Under the pieces are notes generated by a model. The model did not search any database. It saw nothing but the letters and a program-made list of their open reading frames with translations, and was not told where the DNA came from. DNA of 64,000 bases, taken from Membranipora membranacea (taxonomy: Eukaryota; Bryozoa; Gymnolaemata; Cheilostomatida; Membraniporidae). Each line of letters begins with the position of its first letter. Positions within the stretch are counted from its first letter, which is position 1. Below are positions 36,911 to 48,900 of the stretch, piece after piece. The DNA is taken from the NCBI GenBank assembly GCA_914767715.1, contig OU612070.1:28508025-28572024 (forward strand), read 5' to 3'. The position numbers were made by a program, and so were the translations under genes.

Positions 36911-39057
36911 TTACACCAGAATATAGACTTCTCTAACATTAAAAAAGTCATTTACCTCCACAGCAGTTACCTGGACATGTTTACCATACATGGTTCTCGT
37001 ACAGAGATGAGTTCTGAATATCGGTTGAGCTCCAGAAGAGTAAGAACATTCAGATACCGAGCCAATTGTACCAAATCCATTATCTGTCATATCAGGAGAT
37101 ATACTTATAAGGACGTTCTCTAGCCTACTACACACATCTACAAGGAAAAACTGAGAATGTATGATTTTAATCCTGATTATTGTAAGTCAGACGTGGTTTG
37201 AGCTTAACCATCTCTCGGGGATCTGCCTACAGTTGATGCCAGCACTGGCTTCCTCTGAGCCTGCAATGCCCATTAAGGCCGCCAAGCATTCAAAACATTG
37301 TGAAATTATAGAACATTTCCTCCGTGATTCTATCCCTATCCAGACCTGTATCCATTGGTTTTGGCGTAGTACTGCCAAGAGATAAAAAGGGAAAAGCTGT
37401 CTGATCTGGGGCATGTAAACACAAATGCTGGGCGGATAGCCTCGGATACACATCTTGCTTCAACATTAGGGTTAATTTCAACTGACTTTCTTGATCAAGA
37501 TCACGTTGCGCAAAACCTGAGATAATATATTATTTGAGATCTAGCAAGGATAGGGTAAATATGTTATTGACGAGTGCCTGCGCCCTCAGGAATTTTCAAA
37601 TGTAAACTCATGATGACATGGATGGATTAGGACTACAGTCCCGAGGAGATGAGTTTGTGGCAGACATGATAAGATAAGTCAGACACTGGGCTCCAACTGT
37701 CCCACGCAAGCAGTACTCACTCTCATTATCACACCGATTCAGTATCTGCACTCCTTTTATGCAGTGACTTATGGGTAGATCAATTCTCAGCCATGGTGAA
37801 ACTTCATTATGAGTGTGGGCTACAGTGATGTTAATATTGTCAATAGCATCTGATCCTCTGCTATGAAGATACAATGAAGACAGGGTCGCATTCACAGAAT
37901 CCCCTACAATCAAATCAATATTCAATATGTTGATCCTCTGATATATATTCATGAATTCATATCAATATTAATGTCTGGAACACGTTTGTTCCCTCCTGTA
38001 TGGTGGCTGAGAGATTTTGCAAAAAAAACATTATATATTGAGGCGGCTCTTGCTTCTTACTCAACTTTTGCAGCAGCTCTTCGTCACAAGACTAGATGGA
38101 TCAAACTTGCCAATATATGTTTACAAGGTACACCAACATTGTATGTCCTTCAAGAGTGAATATGTGGAACATGAACATATAAATACTCATACAGGTATAA
38201 ATACTAGTATTTATATGTTTTAATGATGTGGACAAAAAAAAGGATATGATAATGTTCAAATATATATATATCGACCTAGTTCCAGTGCCTGTATCGGATC
38301 TTCAGCTGCATCCTGAACAGTAAATGCTTCAGTTCTGTTTTCCTCATCTACAAATTCTATCAGCTGAGAGACAGAAGAACACTCATAGAGCTGACAGGTG
38401 CCTACAATTAGTATAAAAAATGTTTCTTTAAAACAACCCTGACCTTTGTGGTCTAAAAATTGGCAAAAGAGCTGCATACTGTAATGATACAATGCTAAGT
38501 AAAAATATTGTCTTCATTGAAACACCAAAAGAGCAAAGAGTATGAACCAAGAGTAGAGCAAAAATGCTGAACAATTATCACATTGAGCGAAAAGTTTGAG
38601 CAAAGAGTTTGAGCGAAGGGGTTTAGCGATGTTAATATGGCTTTATAAACTTCCCTACCATAAAAGAGAGCCACAAGGTTGTACCTTTTTTCCTCAATGA
38701 TTGAAGGTCGTCAAGATAAATGTACCGCAAAGAAAAAAGTTCTCCTCGAACATGATATCACAAAACAATTTACAAACTACTTTCATTTGACACAATCAAA
38801 TATATTTATTCTCAATTATTAGGGAGCGCGTTACCTGTGAGTGAAGAATATTGGAAAGCTTCACATTTCTGATTAGAACTGCCTGAACAGGTCAATCCAC
38901 AGTGAGAGGCTCCATGTAACTCCAGAATCTCATACGGATTATCTACCACAGTTTTCTCAACGAAAGAGACCGTTGTAACTTTCACTGCGCTTATATCGGC
39001 CCATACCTGAAGTGCTGATAGAGAACCTGTCAGCAAAAGAATCGGCAGCAACTGCAT
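36911..39057 (-). CDS. Secreted protein with PAN/apple-like segment and F5/8 type C (fucolectin-like) domain, 252 aa
   Basis: Four exons join in phase 1: 39057-38835, 38401-38276, 37903-37721, 37137-36911. Residues 1-20 form a signal peptide (MQLLPILLLTGSLSALQVWA). A cysteine-rich stretch follows, with HCGLTC, KCEAFQYSSLTGTCQLYEC, which resembles a PAN/apple module. From about residue 117 there is a discoidin/fucolectin-like domain: NATLSSLYLHSRGSDAIDN, HTHNEVSPWLRIDLP, IKGVQILNRCDNE, LENVLISIS and ending KHVQVTAVE-VREVYILV. Such domains bind carbohydrates or lipids outside cells. The exon 4 acceptor was chosen as TTGTAG|ATGTGT because only that keeps phase. The gene appears complete; the exact ligand is unknown. 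Confidence 0.75.
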
Positions 39058-41190
39058 GACTTTTATCTTCTATCGATAGGCGCTCACAAATGGAATATTT
39101 TATGAACCTCTAGAGATCTAGAGTTGAAATTTTATTAATTAAATAACGATTTATTTCCAGCATGAGGCCTTTCAAGTTTGTTTTAATTATTTACTTTGGT
39201 GTTTCCAGGTTGGTTGACCTAATAACTTTATCAAACTCTAACGAATCTATGCAAACTTACAGACAACACAGTTCTTCACTTCACCACTAAGAGGAACTAA
39301 ATGAGCTGTTACATTTTACATTATGTACAAATATAACGCCTACAGAAAACAAAAGATACATAAGATTGCGTTGGCTGGCAACATAGATTTTTGTGTTAGG
39401 GATTAAGGTATTAAGTCAAGGATTAAGTTATTAGTTATAGAATACAAACAAAATGCTGGTCGCAGAATATTATCTGAACATAATAAAAGGTGTCAGTTTA
39501 ATTTTTGATATTATGAGAACTTACAAAAATCAATTTTTTTAAATACAAGAGCTTCAGAATGTCATGCTATTAAAGGTTAACTGGTCATTTTTTGTATCAA
39601 AATCATTCGAAGTTGTTCACAACGCAAGTGTATTCGGAGTTGTCTTCCCCAAATTGTCTCCACATGAGCCATTTTAGCCAATTAATCTCACTTGGCATTT
39701 GAAAGCCAGTGTGGCAAGTTGTTGACTGTTGATTTACTTTACAAGGAGATCTTAAAGCCTCTGTCATTTTTTGCTTGCCGTCATTACTACTACGACAATG
39801 TTTCTCATTACTTTAAACTATCAGCTATACCAACTATACTAAAGATGTAAGTTATTTTTACTAGAACGATATTGTTTGTATCACACAACAACTTGTAAAA
39901 CTTTGATGTAATCAAGCTGTGGAAATTTCATGTCATTTTTATCTATTATTGTAACTGCACGTTTACACAATAGTAATGGCAACTGTATAATTATAGGGAA
40001 CAGTTAGCCACGTCTGTAACACTAGCCACACAAGTCACCAACCACGTCAGTAAGCTGGTTGCTTATAAATTATCAGTAAGTTAATGCTAAATTTTGTCTG
40101 CCTTAATGGAATTATAATCTGTTGATGATATCTTTGTGGTATTATGTTGCTGCCGTGATTTGTGGTATGAATTTGCTGCCGTATATGGATGTAAACTGCT
40201 ATTATCTGATATCCAGAAATGAACTTAACTTTTTGCATTATTGTTTCAGCAGACGCTGGTTTATTCATAACTACAATTTATATATTATACCGGTCTCAAT
40301 TTAGAAAGTGGATTAATCTAATATTTTAAGTGATTTTTGGCGATAATTCGGTGTAATAATGTTTCATTTATGTATTATATTATGAAGCGCTATTTTTGCA
40401 GTCGCACTATGGTTGTCTATGAAATGTTTGTCCATTGTTATATGCATCTTAATTATGATACTGCTTTCTGTGACAAATGACTAGACTTAGTTTATTTTCA
40501 TAGAGCACAAATACGAATAATAGAAGAGTTATAAACTCAAAAAGATTATTCTAGTTGCAAAAATATAGCTGTGTGAAAATGTCTTATTTTGACCAGACAT
40601 CAATCAATATTATCAATCATACCATTTCAGATCTATAATTCTGCATAAATGTTTTGTTTGATATGGTATAGAAAATGCAAAAAAAGTGGTTTTAGACACA
40701 GAGAGTAGATAACCCACAAATAAAAAAGTACATTTAGACCGCTGGCTGGTCCCAAGAAGATATTGTTGAATATCAATTGTCATTAATTGTCATTGTGTGT
40801 TAAAGTAAGTTGTCCTCTCTTTGGTCATGAGGGCATAACTTGCATCCATTTTAGATCCATAACAGCACAACAGTCATAGATGAAACCTGCTTTAAATGAT
40901 GTAAAAACATAATTGCCAAAATATGTGGTAAGCAAAGTCTAGCATGCAGAATACAGAAAATATTTTTAGTTGCCACTGTTTGTAGGGCAAAATACATTGA
41001 AAACAAAATATGAATGCAAAAAAGACACATACTTTGAGAGCGATCTGGGATGACTGTTTATTGGGTAACAGGAAATTGTCAGTATAGTACATAGAAAAAA
41101 CTCTCTATGGTATAGTATGAGCCCCCTGCACTCATGCATCGACGGCACCAGCCGGGGGAATGTGCCAGTATCTTGCTAGTCTTTAACAGG
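39058..41190. other. Intergenic stretch, no gene seen
   Basis: AT-rich and free of tandem repeats. Contains the promoter side of the PAN/F5/8C gene and the 3' side of the caspase gene. No supported exon. Confidence 0.4.
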
Positions 41191-44179
41191 TTAATGTGAG
41201 GTACATGTTGGCCTTGGTAAAACCAGACTGCCTCTGATAAGAGTGCACCGACTCTCAGCGACCTGCCATTGATAGCCCCCATTCATCTGTTGCACAGCTT
41301 TACAATGCATATCCTGTATGCTGGTTTTCCCATCGGCCATCCTGAACTGACGAGCAAGGGCACCTGTATATGCCCCTCTGAGTGCCGTACCACCTGCCAC
41401 AGTAGAAATGAATAGCAGTGTGTGCGGTCTCTTGAGGTCTATAAAGGTGTTGTTCTCTGAAGAACCTATTCGAGCGTCAGTATTAGTGACCGATATTGCT
41501 GGGCTCGACTGCTGACAGGCCTGAATGATAATGACCTATAAGAGATATATCATGTTATTCAAGCTGTAAGGAGTCTCTAAACTGCACAAGGTCTAATCTG
41601 GCTATATGGGCACAAGCACTTTCCTAAAGTCTAACTGTCTAACTGTAACTTTGTTGTTCTTATTTTGAATCAAGAGATAGCTAGCTCATTGGGCAGAATT
41701 CGGCAAACAACTAAGTACGCCGCCATACCGGTTCAGTTCAAACATTTGTTATAGTAAGTAAAGGTTATGGTATAGTTCGAGGATGTGAATTATTTCTTTC
41801 TTCATTTTAAGAACAAAAGAAAAAGAAATGGTTGTTCAATCAGTTGTAGTTGTAGTTGAATTGTGAACACCAAATAATACTATGGTCGGCAAACACCACT
41901 TCTATGGAGAGTACAGCCCTAAACCACTACCCTCACCGCATTTAAGAGAAAACAAATTCCACCTTTTTCAAGGCTTCCTCTGACACTGACTTTTGCCACA
42001 AACAGGCGGCAGCAATAAATATGTCATTCAAACTCACCACTGGGACATGAGAAGGCAGCGTATGTGTGAGCTCATACAGAATATGATTGACAGGAACTGC
42101 TGATCCATCACTACCCCTCACAGTACCGGTACTTCCATGAGCCATTATACATAACGTCAGGAAACAGCAGTTAGATTTGATCCTCTCCAGGTGGTTGCTG
42201 TATTCATCTCTAAATGACTGCGCATTGGTCCATTGGACAGTGTGAACCTCGTGATCCAACATCTAGCAAGAAAACAGGATGAAAATTGTTTGTGTACATA
42301 TTTAATTTTACTGTATTCAAACCAAACCAAGAAAGGAGGGAATCAGAAATAAGAAACAACAAAAGATTCTCCTTACAAGCGTCCTTTGGTCGGGCCTTCA
42401 GATTGGTATTACAGATCAGTAAAACAAAACCAAAGGGAGAAATGACATTAGAAAACTCAGCCACCTGGAATTTTACCTGTCCTGCTCACACGTTACTCGT
42501 ACAGCTGATGTTGACACAAAAATTAAAAAATTGTTGATAAAGCAGCTGCCATAGGTCTGGCTTTTCTATCCAAAACAACTTGGAAAGCCTGCTAGTTTAT
42601 TACTAATAACTGAGCCGTTTAAAGTTTGATTTCCACAGCTTATCTGCTATTCATAACTAAAAGCTGTTTCAGCGGACATCATAAGCATTTCTAAGATTTT
42701 CATTGTGCGCATTCGTCTCTATCAATATTGATACTGAATACTTCAATAAACCAAACTTAACTAAACTATGTTTCCTGGTAAACTCTGTGTTGAGGTGTCT
42801 ACTCTAATTAGATCAAGATAATCCAGTTTCAATGGTGAATCGACCTCTGTCAGTCGTCTTTGCTCCTACAGATTTGCGTGATGGGCATATTTCATTGACA
42901 ATGCAACCATCGGCAACTTTCTGATGAACGTCAACCAAGTCAGTGACCAGTGACCACAAAGAATCGATAGCATGTAATATATACATTTTTTTGGCAGAGG
43001 GAGCATTTACCTCTAAGCTATCTTTCATTCTTTCTGCTTCTACCTCCGCGCCCTCACGACAATCAGTTGAGTAGAATACCAACCCTTGGCGTTTTGATAG
43101 TGTCTGGTTTTGAGGTAGAATGTATTTGTTCAGCTGGGAAGACAATTTCTCGACCTGCTTTGGTGTAATGGGCTCATGTTGGATGACTTCATCTAATCTT
43201 TTGTTGAGTTCTGAAAGCAATGACATAAATTACGTAAGAACACAGTTTGGGCCTTAGACAGAGAATTATGTTTCTGGGTTGTGTATGACAATAATTTGTT
43301 GTCTGGTTATTCAACAATTCAAAGGGCAGGACAGGCATTCTGAATTCTCTGTGAATATAGACCTGTCAATGTGTACAGAATGTACATAAAACACTCGCGA
43401 TTGTCATCGGTATGGTCATAATTAAGCTTTTATACAAATTCCTAATGAGTCACAAACAAACCTCGGCAGTTTCCTTGCTCTGACATATCTAGTAACTCCA
43501 CTATTGAAGCTACCATAGCATCTACTCTCAAGCTCTCTAGTACCTGAACACAATTTTGATGACCACGGTAACGAGCCATCGCTACAGGAGACTCGGGCAA
43601 ACTTGGTTTTTTATCCTCAGTTCCTTCTTCGCTGCTATAGCCACTCTCTGTATTCATGATTGACCCAGTGTCTTTATAACGCCAAGTTACTTTCATCAGG
43701 TTGAGCTGTTGATTTGGGTCATGTTTAAACATCGCCATCAGAGTCTCTATAGCGAGCGCACGCTTCCTTTTTGCTGCTGTAGTGATGACCGTGGTCCCAG
43801 AGCGGCTCAATGTTCGGACCACTGAGAGCTTCTCATCATGAGATAAGGAACACAGAGCCATCTGTAAACATTTCCCAACTTTCGATATCCCACATAGCCT
43901 TTCGTTGCTCATCATCTTCAATAGTGGGGTTGATTGAGAATGTTTAGTTTGTTTCTTGAATATTTTGAATTTTTGTTCACGCGTTAAAGGTTGAACCACT
44001 TTCTGGAAATCCTTGTAATCTCCATACATGCACACATAGTGCATATATGTCCATTCACGGTCACAAGTTTCATCGAGGCGCCTGTAAAGCATTTGACCGG
44101 TTACTTTCTCACTATCAATCTCCTTTTTCCATTCTGCCCAATGCTGTCTGAATTTTATGTTTAATTGGGAAGTCGGCAT
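41191..44179 (-). CDS. Caspase (C14) with degenerate ankyrin-like N-terminal region, 495 aa
   Basis: Four exons join in phase: 44179-43462, 43210-43011, 42262-42038, 41535-41191. Residues 1-240 carry degenerate ankyrin-like repeats (WTYMHYVCMYGDYKDF; SPVAMARYRGHQNCVQVLES) and an acidic Ser-rich linker. The caspase domain follows: GLVFYSTDCREGAEVEAERM, LDHEVHTVQW, the catalytic histidine in CIMAHGSTG (His about 348), the catalytic cysteine in VIIIQACQQ (Cys about 388), then the small-subunit strand LLFISTVAGGTALRG. The His-Cys spacing of 40 is normal. QACQQ replaces the usual QACRG. The donor at 43011 (TTAGAG|gtaaat) was chosen because reading past it reaches a stop and loses the domain. No CARD, DED or death domain is visible. 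It is probably a cysteine protease in cell death or inflammatory signalling. Confidence 0.85.
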
Positions 44180-44390
44180 TTTTGAAGTTCAGCCGCTGTT
44201 GTGGCAAGAAATTGGTTGTGGCCTGCACCTAAAATATATCACATTGATTTGTAATGAGAACAGTAATACTTGTTCGCTAACGGTACTGATGATACTGGTT
44301 ACAGAATACACCAATTGTCTGATCTTAGTATTGATGGAAATTGTCCCAAATCTCATGGGTAATGAAGTGTTATCACGAGTTGCTCAGTTA

Positions 44391-44426
44391 GGTAGATCCA
44401 TAGACTTATTAAGTCTATGGGTAGAT
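44391..44426. repeat. Micro-palindrome flanked by 7-bp direct repeats
   Basis: CCATAGACTTA-T-TAAGTCTATGG (44398-44420) lies between GGTAGAT (44391-44397) and GGTAGAT (44420-44426). It shares its arm with 31739-31780. Confidence 0.8.
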
Positions 44427-44467
44427 TGAAACTGATTCCTCGATTGGCTCATATTTGGTAATCAGCA

Positions 44468-44519
44468 GCTCACTTTGAAAGCACAGCATTGCCAATGCTG
44501 CTGTGCTTTCAAAGTGAGC
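44468..44519. repeat. Perfect-arm hairpin
   Basis: The 21-base arms GCTCACTTTGAAAGCACAGC(A) and complement flank a short TTGCCAATGC loop. No flanking duplication is evident. Confidence 0.75.
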
Positions 44520-45905
44520 GTTACACATACAGTTTGTGATGGCTTAATTTTGTATCATGCTCTTTTTCTCTATATATATGAGCGATTTTATCACCGACTC
44601 AAATCAAGTTACCTATGTCCTACACAGTGCCAAACTGCACATTCTGATCAATTTTCTCCTCCCTGTGAATAATAGATCAAATGCGGATTTACCTTCTAAG
44701 CTGTTGAGTATCTGTATCATCCAAAAGTTCACTACCATACTTTACAATGCTTAGTATTCAGTACTAACTTGGTTATTGAGAGGTTCAACTAGCACCAAAA
44801 TTAACTTTGTCCAGATAATGCGTATTTAGATGTTCCTCTTATCTCATCAATAATAATAGGGTAACCACGCTTTGACACCCAACAATAATTTGTAAATCAA
44901 CAAAACTTAGCCTTTCCGGTTACATGACTCATATGCCAGGTTGGAATTTCCAGTTACTAAACAGGACCTTGTAGACAGAATATCATCATTACACTTGACC
45001 AGTTACAATTGGCTTGGCCTTTGAGCTAAGTAGGTCACATTAGATATCATGCTGTGAGTACGGTGATCACTTACATTTTTCTGTCGAACCTGATGATCAA
45101 TTTTTCACTGGCAGAACGAGCTAGCACATTTCCCAGCTTGTTTCAATTTTTGTGCAGCAATTATCTCACCCCTGAGGCAGCTGTAACTTTGTAGATCGAA
45201 TAGAATCAAAAACTCATCACCCTTGTACAAATTCAGTGAGCCACTTCCAATTGCAAAAGAAAGACGTTCCTGGCTTGCAAAGCTTGAGTTTGGCATATTG
45301 TCCGTGCACAGTGATACACATAAGATATACTTGCATCATCTTTACTTTGGGTCCTCTACCTTATGCAAGTAACTCAATATTTCTCAGAGACTTGGCCAAA
45401 TTAAAGGGGATAGAGAATCACAATAAAACGACCTAAGCCTTGATAACATATGAGAGGAAGGGTAGGTTAGGTTGTTGTGTAGGTCTCGACAGATCAATCC
45501 AAAACTAACATCGCTGTATTTCGAGGTGTGATCAGATGAATTTCAAACATATCTCATTATATCACACGGTAAAAGCTGAACTCCTCATTTCATTATGTCA
45601 CCCAGTGTCAGATAAGTGAACCCTCAATGTAAGAAAAGCTTGCTAGTATCATCCATCTTCATGTATTTACAAACATAACAGTTTTAATACAATTGCGCGC
45701 CAAAATATCTGTACATTCTGAGCCCTCAAATAAGTCTCATGGTTTGGCAACTTAAAATTATCGTGTAACAGAGAGAAAATCTGATATAACCAGAATTTAT
45801 GAATATGTTCACAATAGGCTTCGTCATACAACAGGTCAGCCAAAATAACATCACTATTTGCCAGGAAATGTTAACATATAGTTCACTAACTACCAACACT
45901 CTTGA

Positions 45906-48900
45906 TTATTTGACTAATCCAGCTTTTTTAGCTTCTGTTTCGTAGACAAGTAACCTCCACATTTTAACAACAAATGTTTCAGCTTCATCATCCAGTACCT
46001 GGGAAAAAGAAAGGAATAACATTACTGTTTTTGGGAGTGACAGACGATACAAAATGTAGTGGCATAATGACAGGGACGAAAGGTGACTTCCTTATTAGCC
46101 TGACATAAGCGACAACAGAAACTTTGAATTTGACCATTCAGACCATGGCTTTGCATGGTAAGACCCGCATTCTTACATTAGTAAATGTAGCAATATAATA
46201 TCTGGTATATGTAGATTTTCCTTTTTTAATGTCCTGCATTTCAACTGATGAGTATATGATCCACTTATGGAGCTGGAATGAGCTAAATATGACTGGTGAC
46301 TGGTCCGATTTTTGGGTTGCATATAGATATCAACATTTGTTGAAAATTCTGTTCAAGCACAGATGTATGAAAACTACAAAACCGTTGTCCGCACTTCCTT
46401 TTTTCATCATGGAAAGACCACATGATATGAGATGAAGATGAAATGAGACACCTTATTAATGATCCTTACCATTGCGACATCTGTGAGTATACTTTGAGCA
46501 GAACTTCTAGTAATAACTTTTTGACAGATAAAATCAGTTAGAGTTGGTTCCTCTTCTCCTATGTATTCTGTTATCTTCTTATTGACCCAGGGCTTCACTC
46601 GACTATCCAATAATGTCTGAAAATCATACAGAATGACAGCAACATATACAACTGTCAAATTGATAAACCATGTGACCCTAATTATGTTACTAATATCTGA
46701 TCTGCAGGGGGCCTTTCTATCAGAATCCTCCATAGTTGTTGTTCTGCTTGTTCCTTGCTGAACAACAAACTGCCAGCGGCCTTGTTCTCAAATCAATGTT
46801 CTGTGCAAAGGATTTAAGAAGGAATTTGCATAGGACCAAAACAGCAAGAGTTTTAGCAAAGTGATAGCAAGGAGTAGGCTCAAAATGTCACTCCCATTCT
46901 AATTTAGAGACATTCCAGAGCTTCACTCAAAATTCAAACCTCTGCCAAGCAAACTAATTGACTCCCCATCCCTGCGCAATTTTTTGTAAAATTTTAGTGC
47001 CCTTCATATAAAACTATCAACACCAGAGATCCTGTCATCTTGTTCCAAATACATACAAGCCTTAGATTTCTTGACAGGTCACGTCATAGATAGCACTACC
47101 ACTTTTGTGCCCCGATGATACCAGGCGACTGGATTTATTCATAATGATAGTGTTATAGCGAGAGTAACATAAGATAATAGAACAGTAGTAGTAATACCTG
47201 ATCGACCTGATCCCAGTCCATTTTCCAGGCGAATAGTTGTGATTTCTCAGTAGGTATCAGGTCTATCAGCTGTTTGATAGCAGCCTTCTTATCCTCTGTG
47301 GACATCTTAGCTGGCTTCTTCTTATCCTCATAATCTTAAAAAAAAAACGAGATAACAATTATTTACTTACACCCAACATTGTAGTCTGAATCACAAATGA
47401 TCCAGGTCTTACATCGACATTATTTCATTCAAAATTGGTGGTATTGGTGTCGGAATTATGGATTGAAATTTCGATGTTATAGCCAGCGAACCCCTTACTG
47501 GGCCATCAAAGTATAATAGCTATACCAAATCATCTCCCCCTTTGGTGGGTAGTTAATACACAATACAATATCTGATGATGCTCATATACTGCTGAATATT
47601 AATTCATACTGTTTCATACTTTTTCATCTGAATCAAGGGCTTCACGCTATGTATAATGGTTATAATCTCATTAGATTTGATCACCTCGATGCACAAGATA
47701 CCAACTATATAACAATGATTACCTAGTGGCACTAGAGGACGCTTCTTCTTAGTATCCCCAGAGCCATCATCGTCATCATTGAAGACATCTTTAACTGTCA
47801 GCTTCTTCTTCTTATGGTGATCAGCACTATCTACCATGTCTGTAAGAGGTGAATTATATAAGTCATGTCAATATCACTGTTAGTGATGTGAAATAATAGA
47901 AATGACTCTGATACATGTCCATGATACCAGGTAATAAGATGTCTAAGGTAAGCTACTCTTTAGTGAAATGCTCATTCCCCTGCTTTTGTATCATGAAGTG
48001 AGAAGTCTTATGATGATAGAGGAGTGCTCTGGGTAAATCAATGTTTGATTGTATGCAACACATATGCAGGTTTCAACTTAGTCATGTTGTTTCATTGTAT
48101 GTAACAAAATGTTGGAAAAGAGTAATCTTTAAAGTGCAGACAAAACTTACAAATTTGTATCACTTTCATGCGGGCATGTAAATTTATCAAATAAAAAGAA
48201 AATATTTTATATAATGATGATGAGAGATATTTTCGTGACCTTACCATGTTGAGCTGGGTCAGCGGCGCGGGAGTCTGAATGATTAGAGTGTATATGATTA
48301 CTACTGCTCACTCTGGATATATCATTGTGTGATTCTGATGAGATCACGGCAGCAGATATAGGCTCCTGCTGTATGGGCAATGAGAGGACAAATTCAAATT
48401 TTGCTTTGTACATATTACGATTTTGTGTATAATATTGTTCCTATATGTCTATCTTGTTCTTATAATCTGACGCTAGAAGCTGCAATATTTGGGAGATCTC
48501 TAATTGATTAAAGTCAAAACCAGCTACAGGAGCAGATGATCAGATTTGGCTGAGTCAGCTTTGGTAGGTGACTTATTTGTGTGACAGAGGACACCCAGTT
48601 TTATCATAAATAAGTGTGAGTGTACCAGTGATAGATATAACATACCATATGCGTCGGCTCCTCTGCCTCCATATCTTCCTCCTGAGTAGTACTATCAGGG
48701 TTCTGTCTCTTATTTATCTCAGACTCAGGATCAGGGTGTCCCTCCTCCACTAACTTCTTCCTGAGCTCCTCGATCTCTTCCTTCTCTTTGTGTCGATCTC
48801 TGGCGTCAGCCTCCGCCTCCTTCTCTCTCTCCTTCATACGGCGAGTCAGCGCGTGTGATCTAAACAAAGTAAACGAGAGGTAAATAAAACGAAAGGCTAG

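Larger units (their letters stand above)
44180..45905. other. Spacer between the caspase and RBM25 genes
   Basis: Holds two hairpins (44391-44426 and 44468-44519). A minus-strand open frame at 45105-45296 has no recognisable family and no splice support. Both neighbours are on the minus strand, so the caspase promoter should lie here. Confidence 0.4.

Noticed and set aside
37187-37453. 88-codon minus-strand open frame between exons of the PAN/F5/8C gene
   Set aside because: Including it breaks the phase-1 join of the flanking exons and it resembles no domain.
42813-43010. Extension of the second caspase exon to the stop at 42813
   Set aside because: A good donor at 43011 (GAG|gtaaat) joins in phase to the exon with the catalytic His and restores the family alignment; the extension does not.
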